The translations under genes were made by a program, and so were the position numbers. A stretch of 64,000 bases of DNA from Gerris lacustris. Its lineage: Eukaryota; Arthropoda; Insecta; Hemiptera; Gerridae. Within the stretch, counting starts at the first letter, position 1. Each line of letters opens with the position of its first letter. A model generated the notes under the pieces. It was not told the DNA's origin, did no database searches, and worked only from the letters and a program-made list of their open reading frames with translations. The stretch is taken from positions 64,110,043 through 64,174,042 of the forward strand of contig OX578281.1 of assembly GCA_951217055.1 (NCBI GenBank). Direction: 5' to 3'. Shown here piece by piece: positions 13,801-22,144 of the stretch.

Positions 13801-16800
13801 AATCTTGGGTTAAATATCTATATTATAATATACATTAATAATAACTACTATAAATTAATGTATTATAATAAGTAAATAAAATAATGATAAACAACTACTG
13901 TTAATATTAATCAGAGCAAGAAAACAAGAGATAACTAGTTAACAGAAATTATTATTATTATTATGATATGTTAAAATCTGTTACTATTCTGTGCAAATAT
14001 ATTATGTTGTAATAAAGAAAAAAAAAAAATAAAAAAAATAAAAAATAATAATGTTTTATGTAAGAATATTCTATAATCCAATATTTCATTATTTAAATGA
14101 TTTTTTTAACGACCTTAACCATAAACACTTTTATGTCATAAGAGTAGACTCTGAGGTCAGCTACATATTTATAAATATATTGATGAATTATTAATGTATA
14201 GAGAAACTCCTATCTATAGGTCATAATTTAGAGAAGGAAATCGGTCTTTATACGTAAGCAACGTTTATCGCGTTATTAATACAGGTTTGTTTTAAGATAT
14301 CGATTTTATATTGATATTAAAAGTTTTATGTATTCAACTTTTAGAAAAATGGAAGAAGAATTAGAACTTATTTTTCATTAAGATAAGTATCTTAGGAAAC
14401 CCAAGGAGAAATTCCTAAAGTTTTCGAAGACAACACCCAATTTCATCTAGACATAATTTATTGCTAAAGTTTCCAACAACCGCCTATATTAAATAAAAAT
14501 ATTATTTATTAAAAATCAAAAGACAAAATTTACAGACTTATAATCTTAAGAGTTATCAACAAAGTGAATTATAATAATAATTAATAGTTTATACTTGATG
14601 ACTTTTTTTGATTATTTTATTCTGGGGAGCTTTTACATTCGAAGACCCAGACCACTTAGGTGGGTCCATTGAACAAACCCGGGTTAGGGACCGAAATCTT
14701 CACACTCGTGTGACGATATGGTCGTTAACCATGACTCCCCTCCTGGTTGTATTACAACCAAGAGTGACATCATCATGGTTTCCAGGCCGAAATCTGGTGG
14801 CGCCACTCTTTCGAAGAGCTTCCTATTTGTTTATACAATGCTGGGTGGACATTGAGCGGGAATCGAACCCAGAGCTGTGGTCAGAAGCGGTTATCCATCC
14901 ATCTTCTAACCCTGCTTGAGGCTGCTTAACATGCTTTATCGCAAGGCAAGAGCTCTAGCCTCCGAGCCACCCAAGCCCCCTCTTGATGACAAACTAGTAA
15001 ATAAATTTATTTAATGCTGTTATCATAATTTTTCTTCCGAGCTTACCGAAGGTAACGGTAGCTATTTTGATCGTTCTGATGAACGAAAGATTTTTATGTC
15101 CACTATTTCAAAAATTCCAAGACAGAAATCCGTTTCAGACATCAAGGATCATTTTTGGTTCCGCGTCTGTCTTTCGCTCAATTTTTGCAAATCAACAAAT
15201 TTTAAAAAATTATTCAGGTATATAATGGTAGTTAAATAATATTGAGGTTAATAGTTTGTAAATTCATGAAATCATTAAATTATACCAAGTAGGACGCGAG
15301 GACGCTATGTGCTACACTAATTAGTTGTCTTTTTTTTTTTTTTTTTTTTTTAAATAGTGTTTTTATAATACATAGTTACATACCCAATAGTGCAGTGAGC
15401 TGCTGAAACCACCCATCTATCTGTAATAAGTGATCCACCACAGAATGTATATACATGAGTAACATTGCTGAACCGATGCTCTAACAATGTCCGGACCATG
15501 AATGGAAACTGTCCTTTAGTCGCAGCTGTACCATGATAAATTCTTGATGAAATATCTACAACATATTAAGTTATTTAAAGTTTATAGTTATACAAATTAT
15601 TTTTATATTTTATATTTTCATTTTTGTCAATTGTGAAATGTATTAGATAATTTCAAGAAGGAATTTATATTTTATTGATTAACTGCGCAATAATATTATT
15701 TTCTAATTATTATAGTGTTACAAATAATATTTAGTATTTGTAAGCCATATACAATTCACAATAGATTCATTATGTATGACATCTATGAAGTATTTATGTT
15801 TTAAATGTAGTTTAAATGATTCATTGATACTCAAGGGGTATGTTGAAGATGCGGTTATAATGCACTCACTAAAGCCATTGTCTAAACTCAACTTAACTGA
15901 TTGCCTCAGACACATGATTCAAGAGCAGATAGATGTGTATAGTGGCTGTTCCTTCCATCTTATGTTAATCTATTTTGTGTGTTGAAAATTTAATAGAAAA
16001 GCTTTGTCTGTTTTTAATAAAAAGTAATTATATTTGAGTAAATGTTATATTTGAGGGTAGTTTTGTCATATCAATCTAATAGCCTTAAGCATGGGTTCAT
16101 AGCATGAGTTTTTTACTTGCGTTTTGGCTGCGTATAGAAATACATTCATGAAGCATGCAGATGTTATTGAGTTTTATTCCCCCTCTTTTCTTTCCTTGGG
16201 AACTTGCGCAGTGTTCCAATCAGGTTATAAACAAAGTCAAATATATTAATAAAATACAATACTAACTTTCTATAAAGATAGTTTACAAATGAAAAACAAG
16301 TACGTGTATTTAATATTTACTAATCAAATGGATAACTCGAAAATAAAATCTAATGCCTCGTTTTCATTCAGCCCACTTCCGTGGTAGAGAGCAGGGAAGT
16401 GAGCATGAAATAGAGCAGCGTGAGTATGTAAACAGGTTACTCGCGCTACCCATGCTCCTGCCATTCGCACTGCCCATGCTCCTGTCACTTGCACTGCCCA
16501 TGCTCCTACCACTCGCACTGCCCATGCTCCTGCCACTCACACTGCCAATGCTCCTGCCACTCGCACTGCCCATGCTCCTACCACTCGCACTGCCCATGCT
16601 CCTGCCACTCGCAATGCCAATGCTCCTGCCACTTGCACTGCCAATGCTCCTGCCACTCGCACTGCCCATGCTCCTACCACTCGCACTGCCCATGCTCCTA
16701 CCACTCGCACTGCCCATGCTCCTGCCACTCGCACTGCCAATGCTCCTGCCACTTGCACTGCCAATGCTCCTGCCACTCGCACTGCCCATGCTCCTTCCAC

Positions 16801-18890
16801 TCACGCTGCCCATGCTCCTGCCACTCAATAGCACATGCTCCTGCCACTCGCACTGCCCATGCTCCCCTCGTTGGTGGTCTTTCGTGTGGAAGTCAAAGGG
16901 CAGGCAGCGTGAGTGGCAAGGAGTGTTGACACTCTGCTCTTCTTACTGGCCTAAACCCATTGTGCTGTGTTAGCCAAAATTGTAATAACATCGTAAAAAA
17001 TGATAATCTGATCCGATTGTGCTGAAATTTGCGAAATTATATTTCTTTATACGACAAACATTCCCTTTGAATATCGCTTTAATATGTGCCGAATATATTG
17101 AAAACATTGGCATTTGAAATTTCAACGCTAAATAATTTCGGAACTATTTCATCAATATCTATAGAAATTGTTTAATATAAAGGACAAAATGCAATATATC
17201 GCTAAAGCGGCATTTTCTTTAATATCCTACATTGCTCGAGGTAGAATGGGAAGCAAGTAAGGGTGAATGTAAACACTCACTGCCATTGATGCTGCCACAG
17301 AAGTATTTTGTGAAGTAAATACAGCAGTGTGGGGAGCAGTGGCTGTGGCTGAATGTAAACACTCACTGCTCTTGGTGCATCACAGAAGTATTTTGTGGAG
17401 TAAATACAGCAGCGTGAGGAGCAGTGGCTGTGGCTGAATGTAAACACTCACTGCCCTTAGTGCTGCCACAGAAGTATTTTGTGGAGTAAATACAGCAGCG
17501 TGAGGAGCAGTGGCTGTGGCTGAATGTAAACACTCACTGCCCTTAGTGCTGCCACAGAAGTATTTTGTGGAGTAAATACAGCAGCGTGAGGAGCAGTGGC
17601 TGTGGCTGAATGTTAACGAGGCAGAAAATATAAACAAGAGGAAAGAGAAGGGGGAGGTTTCATTCAGGTTAGTTTCAACGCGAGAAAGTTAGTTTGGAAC
17701 CAACTTTTCACGCGACATATTATGACAGCCTATTGATTATTCTGAAGGGCGTAAAAAACGCAGGCTAACCTACCTTTATGGTAAAGCTAGAGATGTAAAT
17801 CTTAGTTTCGAAAATAATTATAATGGTAAATATATAGAGCATTGCTTAGAGTTAATCTTTAGAATCTAAGTAGGTGCTAAATATGATTGTATTCATTAAT
17901 AATGATCACAGATGTAGCTTAGGTTTTCTCTGCTTCAAATAGAGTTATTTGATCACATTACTTGTAGTTAAATTATTACTGATGGTGCTTAGGTTTCCAA
18001 TGCAATAGTTAGCGAACTTCAACAACAACTAATGTACTTTAAAAATCGCAGGTATTTCTCAGGTTCCCTGATTTCATACTAGTGTACTTCAGCAACATTA
18101 ATTGTAATTAAATTATGACTGCTTATGTCGTTGATGTTTGATTATTATGTTATTTATTAATTATCCAATTTCTTAATCATTTAAAAAATGAACGTACCTT
18201 CTTCTGTTACAAGTTGTCCTATCAAAGTAAAGCCAACCTAAAAATTGTAAGAGAGATGATTGTAGAGATGAAATTGTAGAGCAATGATAACTTTAAATTT
18301 GAACTGTAAATTACCACGACATATATGATATGATAGTATAGACAGGGTGTCCCAACTAAGTCTGCCAAAAAGAAAGGGCATATAGGGGACCCTAAGAGGA
18401 GTCAAAAATGTTATATTTACCTATGTCCTTTCGGGCTTCATTTTCTGACTAGAGCCATTTTTTAAAATTTTGGGCTAAGCTTATTCTTACACTTAATCAA
18501 GTGTATCTCGAGAACAAAGAGGGGTATCTCATTATTATAGGTATCGTTGGAAACTTAAACATATTTTCTAAAAGAAATGATTTGATCAATTTTCATTTAT
18601 TTTATTCCTTCTAGTTCAAATTTAGCTCAAAATATCTTCTTTTTTTTTTAAAAAAAAAAAAAAAACTTTTTGGCGGCCCATAGTGCTTATACTAGTTAGT
18701 TTTTGAATTGTCCAGGCAATGGAAAAATTCTTTATTTAATTAGTTTTTCATGGATATATTTTCATATTCATCATACCATATAATTGTATGTTAAATAGGT
18801 TTCTTTACGTTATAAGTACATTTATTGAAAAATACTAATGTAAATGTGAGAAAAACTTAAGTACTTTTTCTTTAATATCTCCTCTTTTAA

Positions 18891-18924
<34 letters not shown>

Positions 18925-19955
18925 TTTATAAGTCTAAATAAAGATCAAACAAATTTATAGATACAAGTTGTGTGATTGCTACACAATTTAAAGAATTTAA
19001 TTTTTTCATCACACATTTACTTTGAAAGTGATTAAGATTAAGTCGAGTCAAATGATTGTACCATTCAAAAGAGGAGATATTAAAAAAAGGTACTTACGTT
19101 TTTCTCGACTTTACATTAGTTGTTTTTTTTTTCAATAAATGTGCATATAACGTAAAAAAAAATCCTATTTAACATACAATGATATGGATATCCATGAGAA
19201 GGTACCTAATTAAATAAAGAATAAATAAATAAGTTTTTTCATTGCCTGGGCAATTCAAAAACTAACTAGTTTAAGCACTATGAGTCGATGTTTCTTTTCG
19301 ATTTTTTTACAAAAGACATTTTGAGCTAAAATTTAACTAGAAGGAATAAAAATAAATGAAAGTTGATGATATCATTTCTTTTAGAAAATATGTTTAGGTT
19401 TCTAACGATACCTATAACAATGAACTACCCCTCTTTGTTCTCGAGATACACTTGATTAAGTGTAAAAATAATCTTAGTCCAAAATTTTAAAAAATGGCTC
19501 TAGTCAGAAAACGAAGCTCAAAAGGACATAGGTTAATATAACATTTTTGACTCCTCTTAGGGTCCCCTATATGCCCCTTCATTTTGGCAGACTTAAGTTG
19601 GGACAACCTGTGTATAAAGTGCGTGATTAGATGTGTGTGCATGTTCATAGACCTTTGTTTTAATTAAAAAAAAAAAAAAAAAAAATTATTTATATTTATT
19701 TATTATTATATTAGTATTTATTTTATTATTATTATAGTAGTATTTATTATTATTTATATTAGTATTAGTAATTTATAAACTCTGAAGACAGAATCTGATA
19801 ACTGGATTGTCGAATTCTTGTGTATTTAAATTTGTTGAACTGTCACAACTAACTGATTTAAATTTAAAGTATTAGCGTTATTATTATCGTTTAGTAATTA
19901 TTGTATTCTAAATCAAGTATAATTATGCAGTACTTACTAGAATAGTAAACAACAT
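1649..19955 (-). CDS. Secreted chymotrypsin-like serine protease (S1 family), seven exons
   Basis: A spliced gene assembled by hand; exons sum to 819 nt (272 residues plus TAA). All six introns are GT-AG with phases 0, 1, 2, 1, 1, 0. Residues 1-19 form a hydrophobic signal peptide (MLFTILVGFTLIGQLVTEE). A very short propeptide ends SSR24, followed by IYHG at the position of the family's IVGG, so tryptic cleavage should activate it. The catalytic triad is His73 (SAAHC), Asp121 (DIALYRL) and Ser219 (GDSGGP). VGWG is at 163-166. Cysteines 58/74, 190/204 and 215/246 fit the three conserved disulfides. The residue six before Ser219 is Gly213, where trypsins have Asp, so chymotrypsin- or elastase-like specificity is more likely. 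Several N-glycosylation sequons are present. It could serve digestion, saliva or immunity; sequence alone does not decide. No frameshift or stop is seen. Confidence 0.93.
1820..3815 (-). other. Protease intron 6 with a foldback repeat
   Basis: No gene is seen in the intron. 2720-3060 is a dispersed-repeat-like stretch with ACGTAC/ACATAC simple sequence. 3078-3460 is an imperfect palindrome: GGCGGCCATTTAAAATTTT and GATTTGCATT-type blocks recur inverted about a centre near 3265. The remainder is AT-rich. Confidence 0.6.
3078..3460. repeat. Imperfect inverted repeat, about 380 bp
   Basis: The left arm (GCGGCCATTTAAAATTTTAA, GAAGAAATTTC, GCAAATCTAACGATACC) is matched in inverted order by the right arm (GGTATCGTTAGATTTGC, GAAATTTCTTC, TTTAAATGGCCACC). 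The arms are diverged, so this is an old foldback element inside protease intron 6. Confidence 0.65.
3816..3955 (-). CDS. Protease exon 6 (loops before the active-site serine)
   Basis: Between an AACTCTAG acceptor and a GTAATT donor (phase 0, the weakest donor of the gene). It encodes LLYAVVKVLNNSEC, TICTEKH and DSGPCP, the wall of the specificity pocket. Gly213 takes the place of trypsin's Asp189. Confidence 0.94.
4013..5220. repeat. Broken foldback element interrupted by a GCC-rich repeat, in protease intron 5
   Basis: 4013-4345 and 4961-5220 belong to a palindromic family also seen at 39925-40370 and 47860-49085. It is recognised by CATGATCCTGAGTAC, GTTAGTTTGTCACTT and GACATRGC...CCGACCACATATTCTTAA. 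Between them, 4371-4960 is a copy of a different 600-bp repeat. The palindrome centre near 4270 (CAAGT..GTTAGTTTG / CAAACTAACATC) is retained. Confidence 0.65.
4371..4960 (+). repeat. 600-bp dispersed repeat with GGCGAAGCCGAGG motif, copy 1
   Basis: It starts AATAGTTATTTATGCACC, carries GAGGCGAAGCCGAGGGA modules and ends CCCTACTGGAGATAAAAT. An internal ATTTTATCTCCAGTAGG is the inverse of the terminal CCTACTGGAGATAAAAT, so part of it is a MITE-like unit with 17-bp inverted ends. Other copies are at 42171-42777 and 42774-43422. Confidence 0.7.
5221..6009. other. Protease intron 5, no gene seen
   Basis: AT-rich intronic sequence upstream of exon 6 on the minus strand. I see no coding match or clear repeat boundary. 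Confidence 0.5.
6010..6114 (-). CDS. Protease exon 5 (VGWG)
   Basis: Between an AACACAG acceptor and a GTAAGT donor (phase 1). It encodes the ISIPDLG strand and VTVVGWGATE, a conserved S1-family block. Confidence 0.94.
6185..7715 (+). mobile_element. PIF/Harbinger-like relic with MADF-domain fragment, in protease intron 4
   Basis: 6530-6710 reads FYHVSEFLWNLGSPEYKNKK...GLEGARRKIINIRSTYDKDV, which fits the MADF (Myb/SANT-like) fold: LW, YKNKK, RKKI-NIRSTY. MADF proteins are the usual companions of PIF/Harbinger transposases. Near 7540-7600, KLWVRKWIMRGYELELL resembles the N-terminal WVRPWL motif of those transposases. Both stand in interrupted frames. The element sits entirely between exons 5 and 4 of the protease and is rich in GAGTA/TACTC inversions. 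The outer boundaries are approximate; a 22-base A tract lies near 6752. Confidence 0.55.
7744..7916 (-). CDS. Protease exon 4 (catalytic Asp)
   Basis: Between a TTTTTTGCAG acceptor and a GTAAGT donor (phase 1). It encodes a surface loop rich in Asn (NTNNNNDT), HPGY, and DIALYRLP with catalytic aspartate. Confidence 0.95.
8240..8460. repeat. Dispersed repeat with inverted partner at 37670-37870
   Basis: GTCTTATATTATTAGACAATAG, TGCACGAGGGAA, GAATATCATTATGAGCCTTC and TTGCACTTTGGCC(CTCAC) all recur in reverse complement at 37670-37870. I see no coding capacity. It lies in protease intron 3. Confidence 0.6.
8461..9429. other. Protease intron 3 segment, no feature seen
   Basis: AT-rich intronic sequence with no coding match or obvious repeat unit. 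Confidence 0.4.
9430..10150 (+). repeat. 109-bp minisatellite, about 6.5 copies
   Basis: The unit contains CTAGACAAGCTCATGCTCTC, GGGTACAATCGATTGACAGC, CACGCACGCCACCAAACAAG and GGTGAGGGGGGAAGCTGCGA. The last four units keep an exact 109-bp spacing; the first two differ in length (about 98 and 115 bp) and sequence. It is markedly GC-richer than its surroundings and lies in protease intron 3. Open frames here are by-products of the repeat. Confidence 0.85.
10640..10854 (+). repeat. tRNA-derived SINE, family A, abutting the 126-bp array
   Basis: GCTAGCGTAGCCATGCAG resembles a degenerate A box and GTGGGTTCGATTCCTCG is a clear B box, about 50 bases apart. No cloverleaf can be folded convincingly, so it is SINE rather than tRNA. 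Its body (CTCACTAATGATCCCACCATACTCG) matches the minus-strand SINE at 29500-29690. The 126-bp array starts immediately after it. Confidence 0.6.
10855..12370 (+). repeat. Tandem array: 12 near-identical 126-bp units, each with an 18-bp-arm palindrome
   Basis: Twelve head-to-tail copies of 126 bp show no difference that I can see between copies. Every unit holds CCATTTGTTCGAACCTAG, a 9-base loop, and CTAGGTTCGAACAAGTGG, an inverted repeat with one mismatch. The period is a multiple of three and one frame lacks stops, which creates an artificial 501-codon frame of repeated 42-residue blocks. I do not call that a gene: its composition follows the DNA repeat and no family fits. The array is in intron 3 of the protease. 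Confidence 0.95.
12371..12908. other. AT-rich intronic spacer
   Basis: Between the array and a foldback, with several short A runs (for example near 12508 and 12631). No gene seen. Confidence 0.4.
12909..13151. repeat. Foldback element, about 243 bp
   Basis: The arms read AACAAACTGCCTCTCCACGT ... ACGTGGAGAGACAGTTTGTG, continuing inward as GCAGCTTTCAGCCTTCAAAAG / TTTATGAAGGCTGAATGCTGC. It lies directly upstream of a LINE tail and may have inserted into it. Confidence 0.75.
13160..14050 (+). mobile_element. 5'-truncated LINE: ORF2 C-terminus, 3' UTR and A-rich tail
   Basis: In frame from about 13179 to the TAA at 13371-13373 the sequence reads ...SRTTTGKQHWTRVGPTLYNK then LPSKIREIKQYNRYKEQLKR. 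The pattern GPxLYNxLPxxIR followed by a basic FKxxLK-type end is typical of the C-terminus of jockey/CR1-like non-LTR reverse transcriptases. About 640 bases of AT-rich 3' UTR end in AATAAAG and a broken A-rich tail near 14012-14050. It lies in protease intron 3, antisense to the gene. Reverse transcriptase and endonuclease are absent. Confidence 0.65.
14051..14619. other. AT-rich intronic spacer
   Basis: No coding match, tandem repeat or clear inverted repeat seen. Confidence 0.4.
14620..14986 (-). repeat. tRNA-derived SINE, family C
   Basis: On the minus strand the head reads GGGGGCTTGGGTGGCTCGG then AGGCTAGAGCTC (A box TGGCTCGGAGGCTAGAGC) and, about 90 bases on, GGGTTCGATTCCCGC (B box). 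A GC-richer body follows, with the perfect palindrome TGGTTGTAATACAACCA and CTAACCCGGGTTTG. It sits in protease intron 3 in the same orientation as the gene. A polymerase III transcript is possible from the boxes. Confidence 0.65.
15032..15325 (+). repeat. CTTCCGAGCTTACCG dispersed repeat, internally deleted copy
   Basis: It starts CTTCCGAGCTTACCGAAGGT, contains GACAGAAATCCGTTTCAGAC and ends GCTATGTGCTACAC. Other copies: 22145-23190, 30795-31300 (minus), 37100-37655 (minus), 53338-53935, with fragments at 37885-37945 and 39828-39915. A T tract follows at about 15331-15350. Confidence 0.7.
15384..15555 (-). CDS. Protease exon 3 (activation site and catalytic His)
   Basis: Between a TTGTAG acceptor and a GTATGT donor (phase 2). 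It encodes the R-IYHG activation junction, FCGGSL with the first disulfide cysteine, and WVVSAAHC with catalytic histidine. Confidence 0.95.
15556..16440. other. Protease intron 2, part
   Basis: AT-rich sequence without a recognisable gene. The end (16370-16440) shares GCAGCGTGAGT and GTAAACA motifs with the flanks of the next two minisatellites, suggesting they arose in one larger element. Confidence 0.4.
16441..16868 (+). repeat. 24-bp minisatellite, about 18 copies, with a 120-bp higher-order period
   Basis: The unit is approximately CCCATGCTCCTGCCACTCGCACTG. Variant units (CCACTTGCACTGCCAATG) recur 120 bp apart (16631 and 16751), implying five-unit higher-order duplication. The 24-bp period leaves several frames open on both strands, reading LLPLALPM, CPCSCHSH or GRSMGSAS blocks. 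These are repeat by-products within protease intron 2. One unit near 16826 is damaged. Confidence 0.92.
17264..17620 (+). repeat. 86-bp minisatellite, about 4 copies
   Basis: GAATGTAAACACTCACTGC starts units at about 17264, 17351, 17436 and 17522, with a partial end at 17608. Each unit carries CCACAGAAGTATTTTGTGGA, a short inverted repeat (CCACA...TGTGG). The last copies are nearly identical. It lies in protease intron 2. Confidence 0.9.
18198..18237 (-). CDS. Protease exon 2 (signal peptide end)
   Basis: Forty bases between an AATTTTTAG acceptor and a GTACGT donor encode VGFTLIGQLVTEE plus one base of the next codon. The frame joins exon 1 (phase 0) and exon 3 (phase 1) without conflict. 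Confidence 0.85.
18341..19612. mobile_element. 1.27-kb foldback (MITE-like), ends ACAGGGTGTCCCAACT, in protease intron 1
   Basis: Arms of roughly 550-600 bp pair as reverse complements around a spacer near 18910-19060. The termini are GACAGGGTGTCCCAACTAAG and CTTAAGTTGGGACAACCTGTG, flanked on both sides by TATA (18337-18340 and 19613-19616). Termini and TA-type target fit the Tc1/mariner group. No transposase remains. Transcribed with the protease pre-mRNA it would form a long hairpin. Confidence 0.85.
19938..19955 (-). CDS. Protease exon 1 (start codon, MLFTIL)
   Basis: ATG at 19955-19953 is followed by five codons and a GTAAGT donor at 19937, phase 0. The start was chosen because these six residues complete a signal peptide with exon 2 and no other hydrophobic start was found upstream. 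The exon is only 18 coding bases, so it is the least certain of the seven. Confidence 0.75.
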
Positions 19956-20050
19956 ATTGATAGTCGAATCTTAACTGATGAGTTTTAGTGATATTTTCTG
20001 AGTATTCGTGGTTTTACCTTAATACTATTTCAACTAATCGAGATAAATAT
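19956..20050 (-). promoter_or_regulatory. Candidate promoter of the protease gene
   Basis: An arthropod-type initiator TCAGT lies at 19978-19974 on the minus strand, which would give a 21-nt leader. AAAATATC sits roughly 20 bases upstream, closer than an ideal TATA box. A better TATA-like TATATTTA at about 20050-20043 has no initiator at the usual spacing. Promoter assignment is tentative. Confidence 0.25.
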
Positions 20051-20930
20051 ACCCGTTTATCATACTTAACAGTAATACAGCCCCTTTGTCTACTCTATAA
20101 TAAACTAAAAAAAAACTTCATTTTATTATAAAGTAAACTAACTCATACGCTATCAGTTAACATACATTCAAGCCGGCTAATTATGATAATAAAGCAAGCA
20201 ATTTTATAGGTTTATTTATTCTTGATATTTAATTTTAATTGAAGTTATTTTTTTTGTGAGATAAGATGTGAGGGGAAATTGACCTTAATCGTTTATTTAA
20301 TAAGTCTTTTGACTTCATATCACCTTGAAAGTGGTAATTAAAGTAGATAGAGGAAAGTCAATAAAATATTTCTTATGAAACACTCGTGCACTTACACTAT
20401 TACACAAACTTATACTTATTTAAACTAGTGTGAATTATTATCTTCCAATCGAATAATTTATTAACGAATTTTACTAGTTAATTGGCAAAAAGTAGATGAC
20501 ATTTATGCTAATTTTTAAAAATGTTTAACTTTTCCTTTTTTTTAATTTAGCTATCTTTTTTTTAATTAACTATGTTTTTGAATTGATAATCTGCTGATAA
20601 ACTTGATTAGGAATAAGCAAATTAAAATAAAAAAAGTTTACGACACTCTTTTATAGATTTTCTTAATTCAATCATTTCATAATTATGAGTAGAGAGGTTA
20701 ATATAAATAGTAACACAACAGTATTGTCAAAACACAACAAAATGTTATATAATTTAAAATACGCGTTTCGACTATTACATCATCTTCAGTGTAGTTAACA
20801 TAGTGAGTGGAAGGTTACTACGCTATATATATTTACTTTACAAGCCTTTATGACTTAAAATAACAGTGCAAAGTAGGGGTAAAATAGGGATATATAAGTA
20901 TTTAGTATTACATTATTTTTCAACAGTTTT
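19956..20930. other. AT-rich region upstream of the protease gene
   Basis: Apart from the candidate promoter, no gene is seen. 20745-20800 contains TACGCGTTTCGACTATTACA and CATCTTCAGTG, similar in style to the ends of foldbacks elsewhere in the window. Confidence 0.35.
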
Positions 20931-20939
20931 GTTTTCATA

Positions 20940-21350
20940 TAACAAAAGTAATTTGGTTTATGCTTAATTAAAGTAACTGTTTATATCCAGTTTTTAGTGA
21001 AAAACAATAAGTGATTTAAGTGATTATGATGAAAATGAGGAGATTAATACGCCTCCCGAAATAATTAATTTGGCACAAAATACAACTAATGAATTGATGT
21101 CATCTTTATCAAAAGAGAAATACGAACTTACATACAGGAAGTTTATTAATTTTTTTTCTGTATTAATTATTAAAATCCAACAATCGTTGATAAAGTATGA
21201 TAAAGATAAAGTACGTTACGCAACTCGAGCGAAAACTGCATTTTGCTTTTCTCGTATGGTTTCACTACCCTCGCTGTTGCTCGAGTGCAAACTCCACACT
21301 CGCATGCAAAATGCTACTTTCCGCACTAGACTCGTAATGAACTATTATTG
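20940..21350 (+). repeat. Repeat carrying a recombinase-like N-terminal frame, copy 1
   Basis: From about 21004 it reads ISDLSDYDENEEINTPPEII then NLAQNTTNELMSSLSKEKYE then LTYRKFINFF, where the first codon is ATA instead of ATG. The PSLSKERYELTYxKFxxF block resembles the start of Crypton-like tyrosine recombinases of insects (my recollection of the family, not a search). The frame ends at once and a 150-bp GC-richer hairpin tail follows (21210-21350: GCATTTTGC ... GCAAAATGC). Confidence 0.5.
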
Positions 21351-21633
21351 ACATTTCTTGGGAAGAAAAAGACTCCATTGAAGGAGATACAAGTTTGTGA
21401 CTATACAATTATAAACATTATTTTCATTCAATTATTACTCTTCTAATTGTACAAGTATTGGATTGTAAGACTTGAAAAGTGTTGAGAAATTATTACAGCT
21501 TCATAGATTTGTGTAAAATACAGTATAATATAATTCCTGACATTTTTAACTCATATAAATTATATTTATGTAGTTGCTATTTATAATGTTATTGGCAATT
21601 TATTATTTTAATTTTTAATTTTCTTTGTTTTAG

Positions 21634-21678
21634 GTGAATTCTTTAGTTCAATTGAATCCTCATGATCATAAGGATGAC
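21634..21678 (+). CDS. Possible 15-codon microexon of an unknown plus-strand gene
   Basis: A T-rich tract ending CTTTGTTTTAG precedes GTGAATTC...GATGAC, which is followed by GTAAGTTT. The 45 bases are open in the phase-0 frame (VNSLVQLNPHDHKDD) and flanked by near-consensus splice sites. No neighbouring exon was recognised within the window, so this may be a distant gene's microexon or a chance match. Confidence 0.3.
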
Positions 21679-22144
21679 GTAAGTTTAATTTTATTTTTTT
21701 CTATCCTTTATGTTAAGTTTTATTGGTAATTTAAGTGGCTCCTCTCGTATTTTAATCCTGTTTTGACCTTTCGGTTGAAATCATTTGGATTTAAAAGGTT
21801 TAGAGAGGTCTAATAATAACTATAGTGCAACTCGATTGATTAATTTTAAAATAGGTTTAATTAATTGCCAACCTCAGGTCTGTAGAGTTAGTCCCTAAAA
21901 TGTTCTGACTTGGCTTTAAATGTTAGTTTAATCTACTTTGAATGGTGTTTCAAAATAAACTACTTTATAATACATTTGATAGATTGGCGGCTCTAACAGA
22001 TATATTAGTAATGAATACCGCTTTGCGTACTAAATTTATAAATTCTTATCGTTGCAACAACAAATCCAAACCTTTTAAGTGTTTTTAGGGGAATTAAAAA
22101 AGTTGAAGAACTATTTAATTTAAATTATTTATGTTTAAGTTTTT

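Noticed and set aside
16353..16973. Several 87-206 codon frames on both strands
   Set aside because: Products of the 24-bp minisatellite in a protease intron; no domain, and multiple overlapping frames are equally open.
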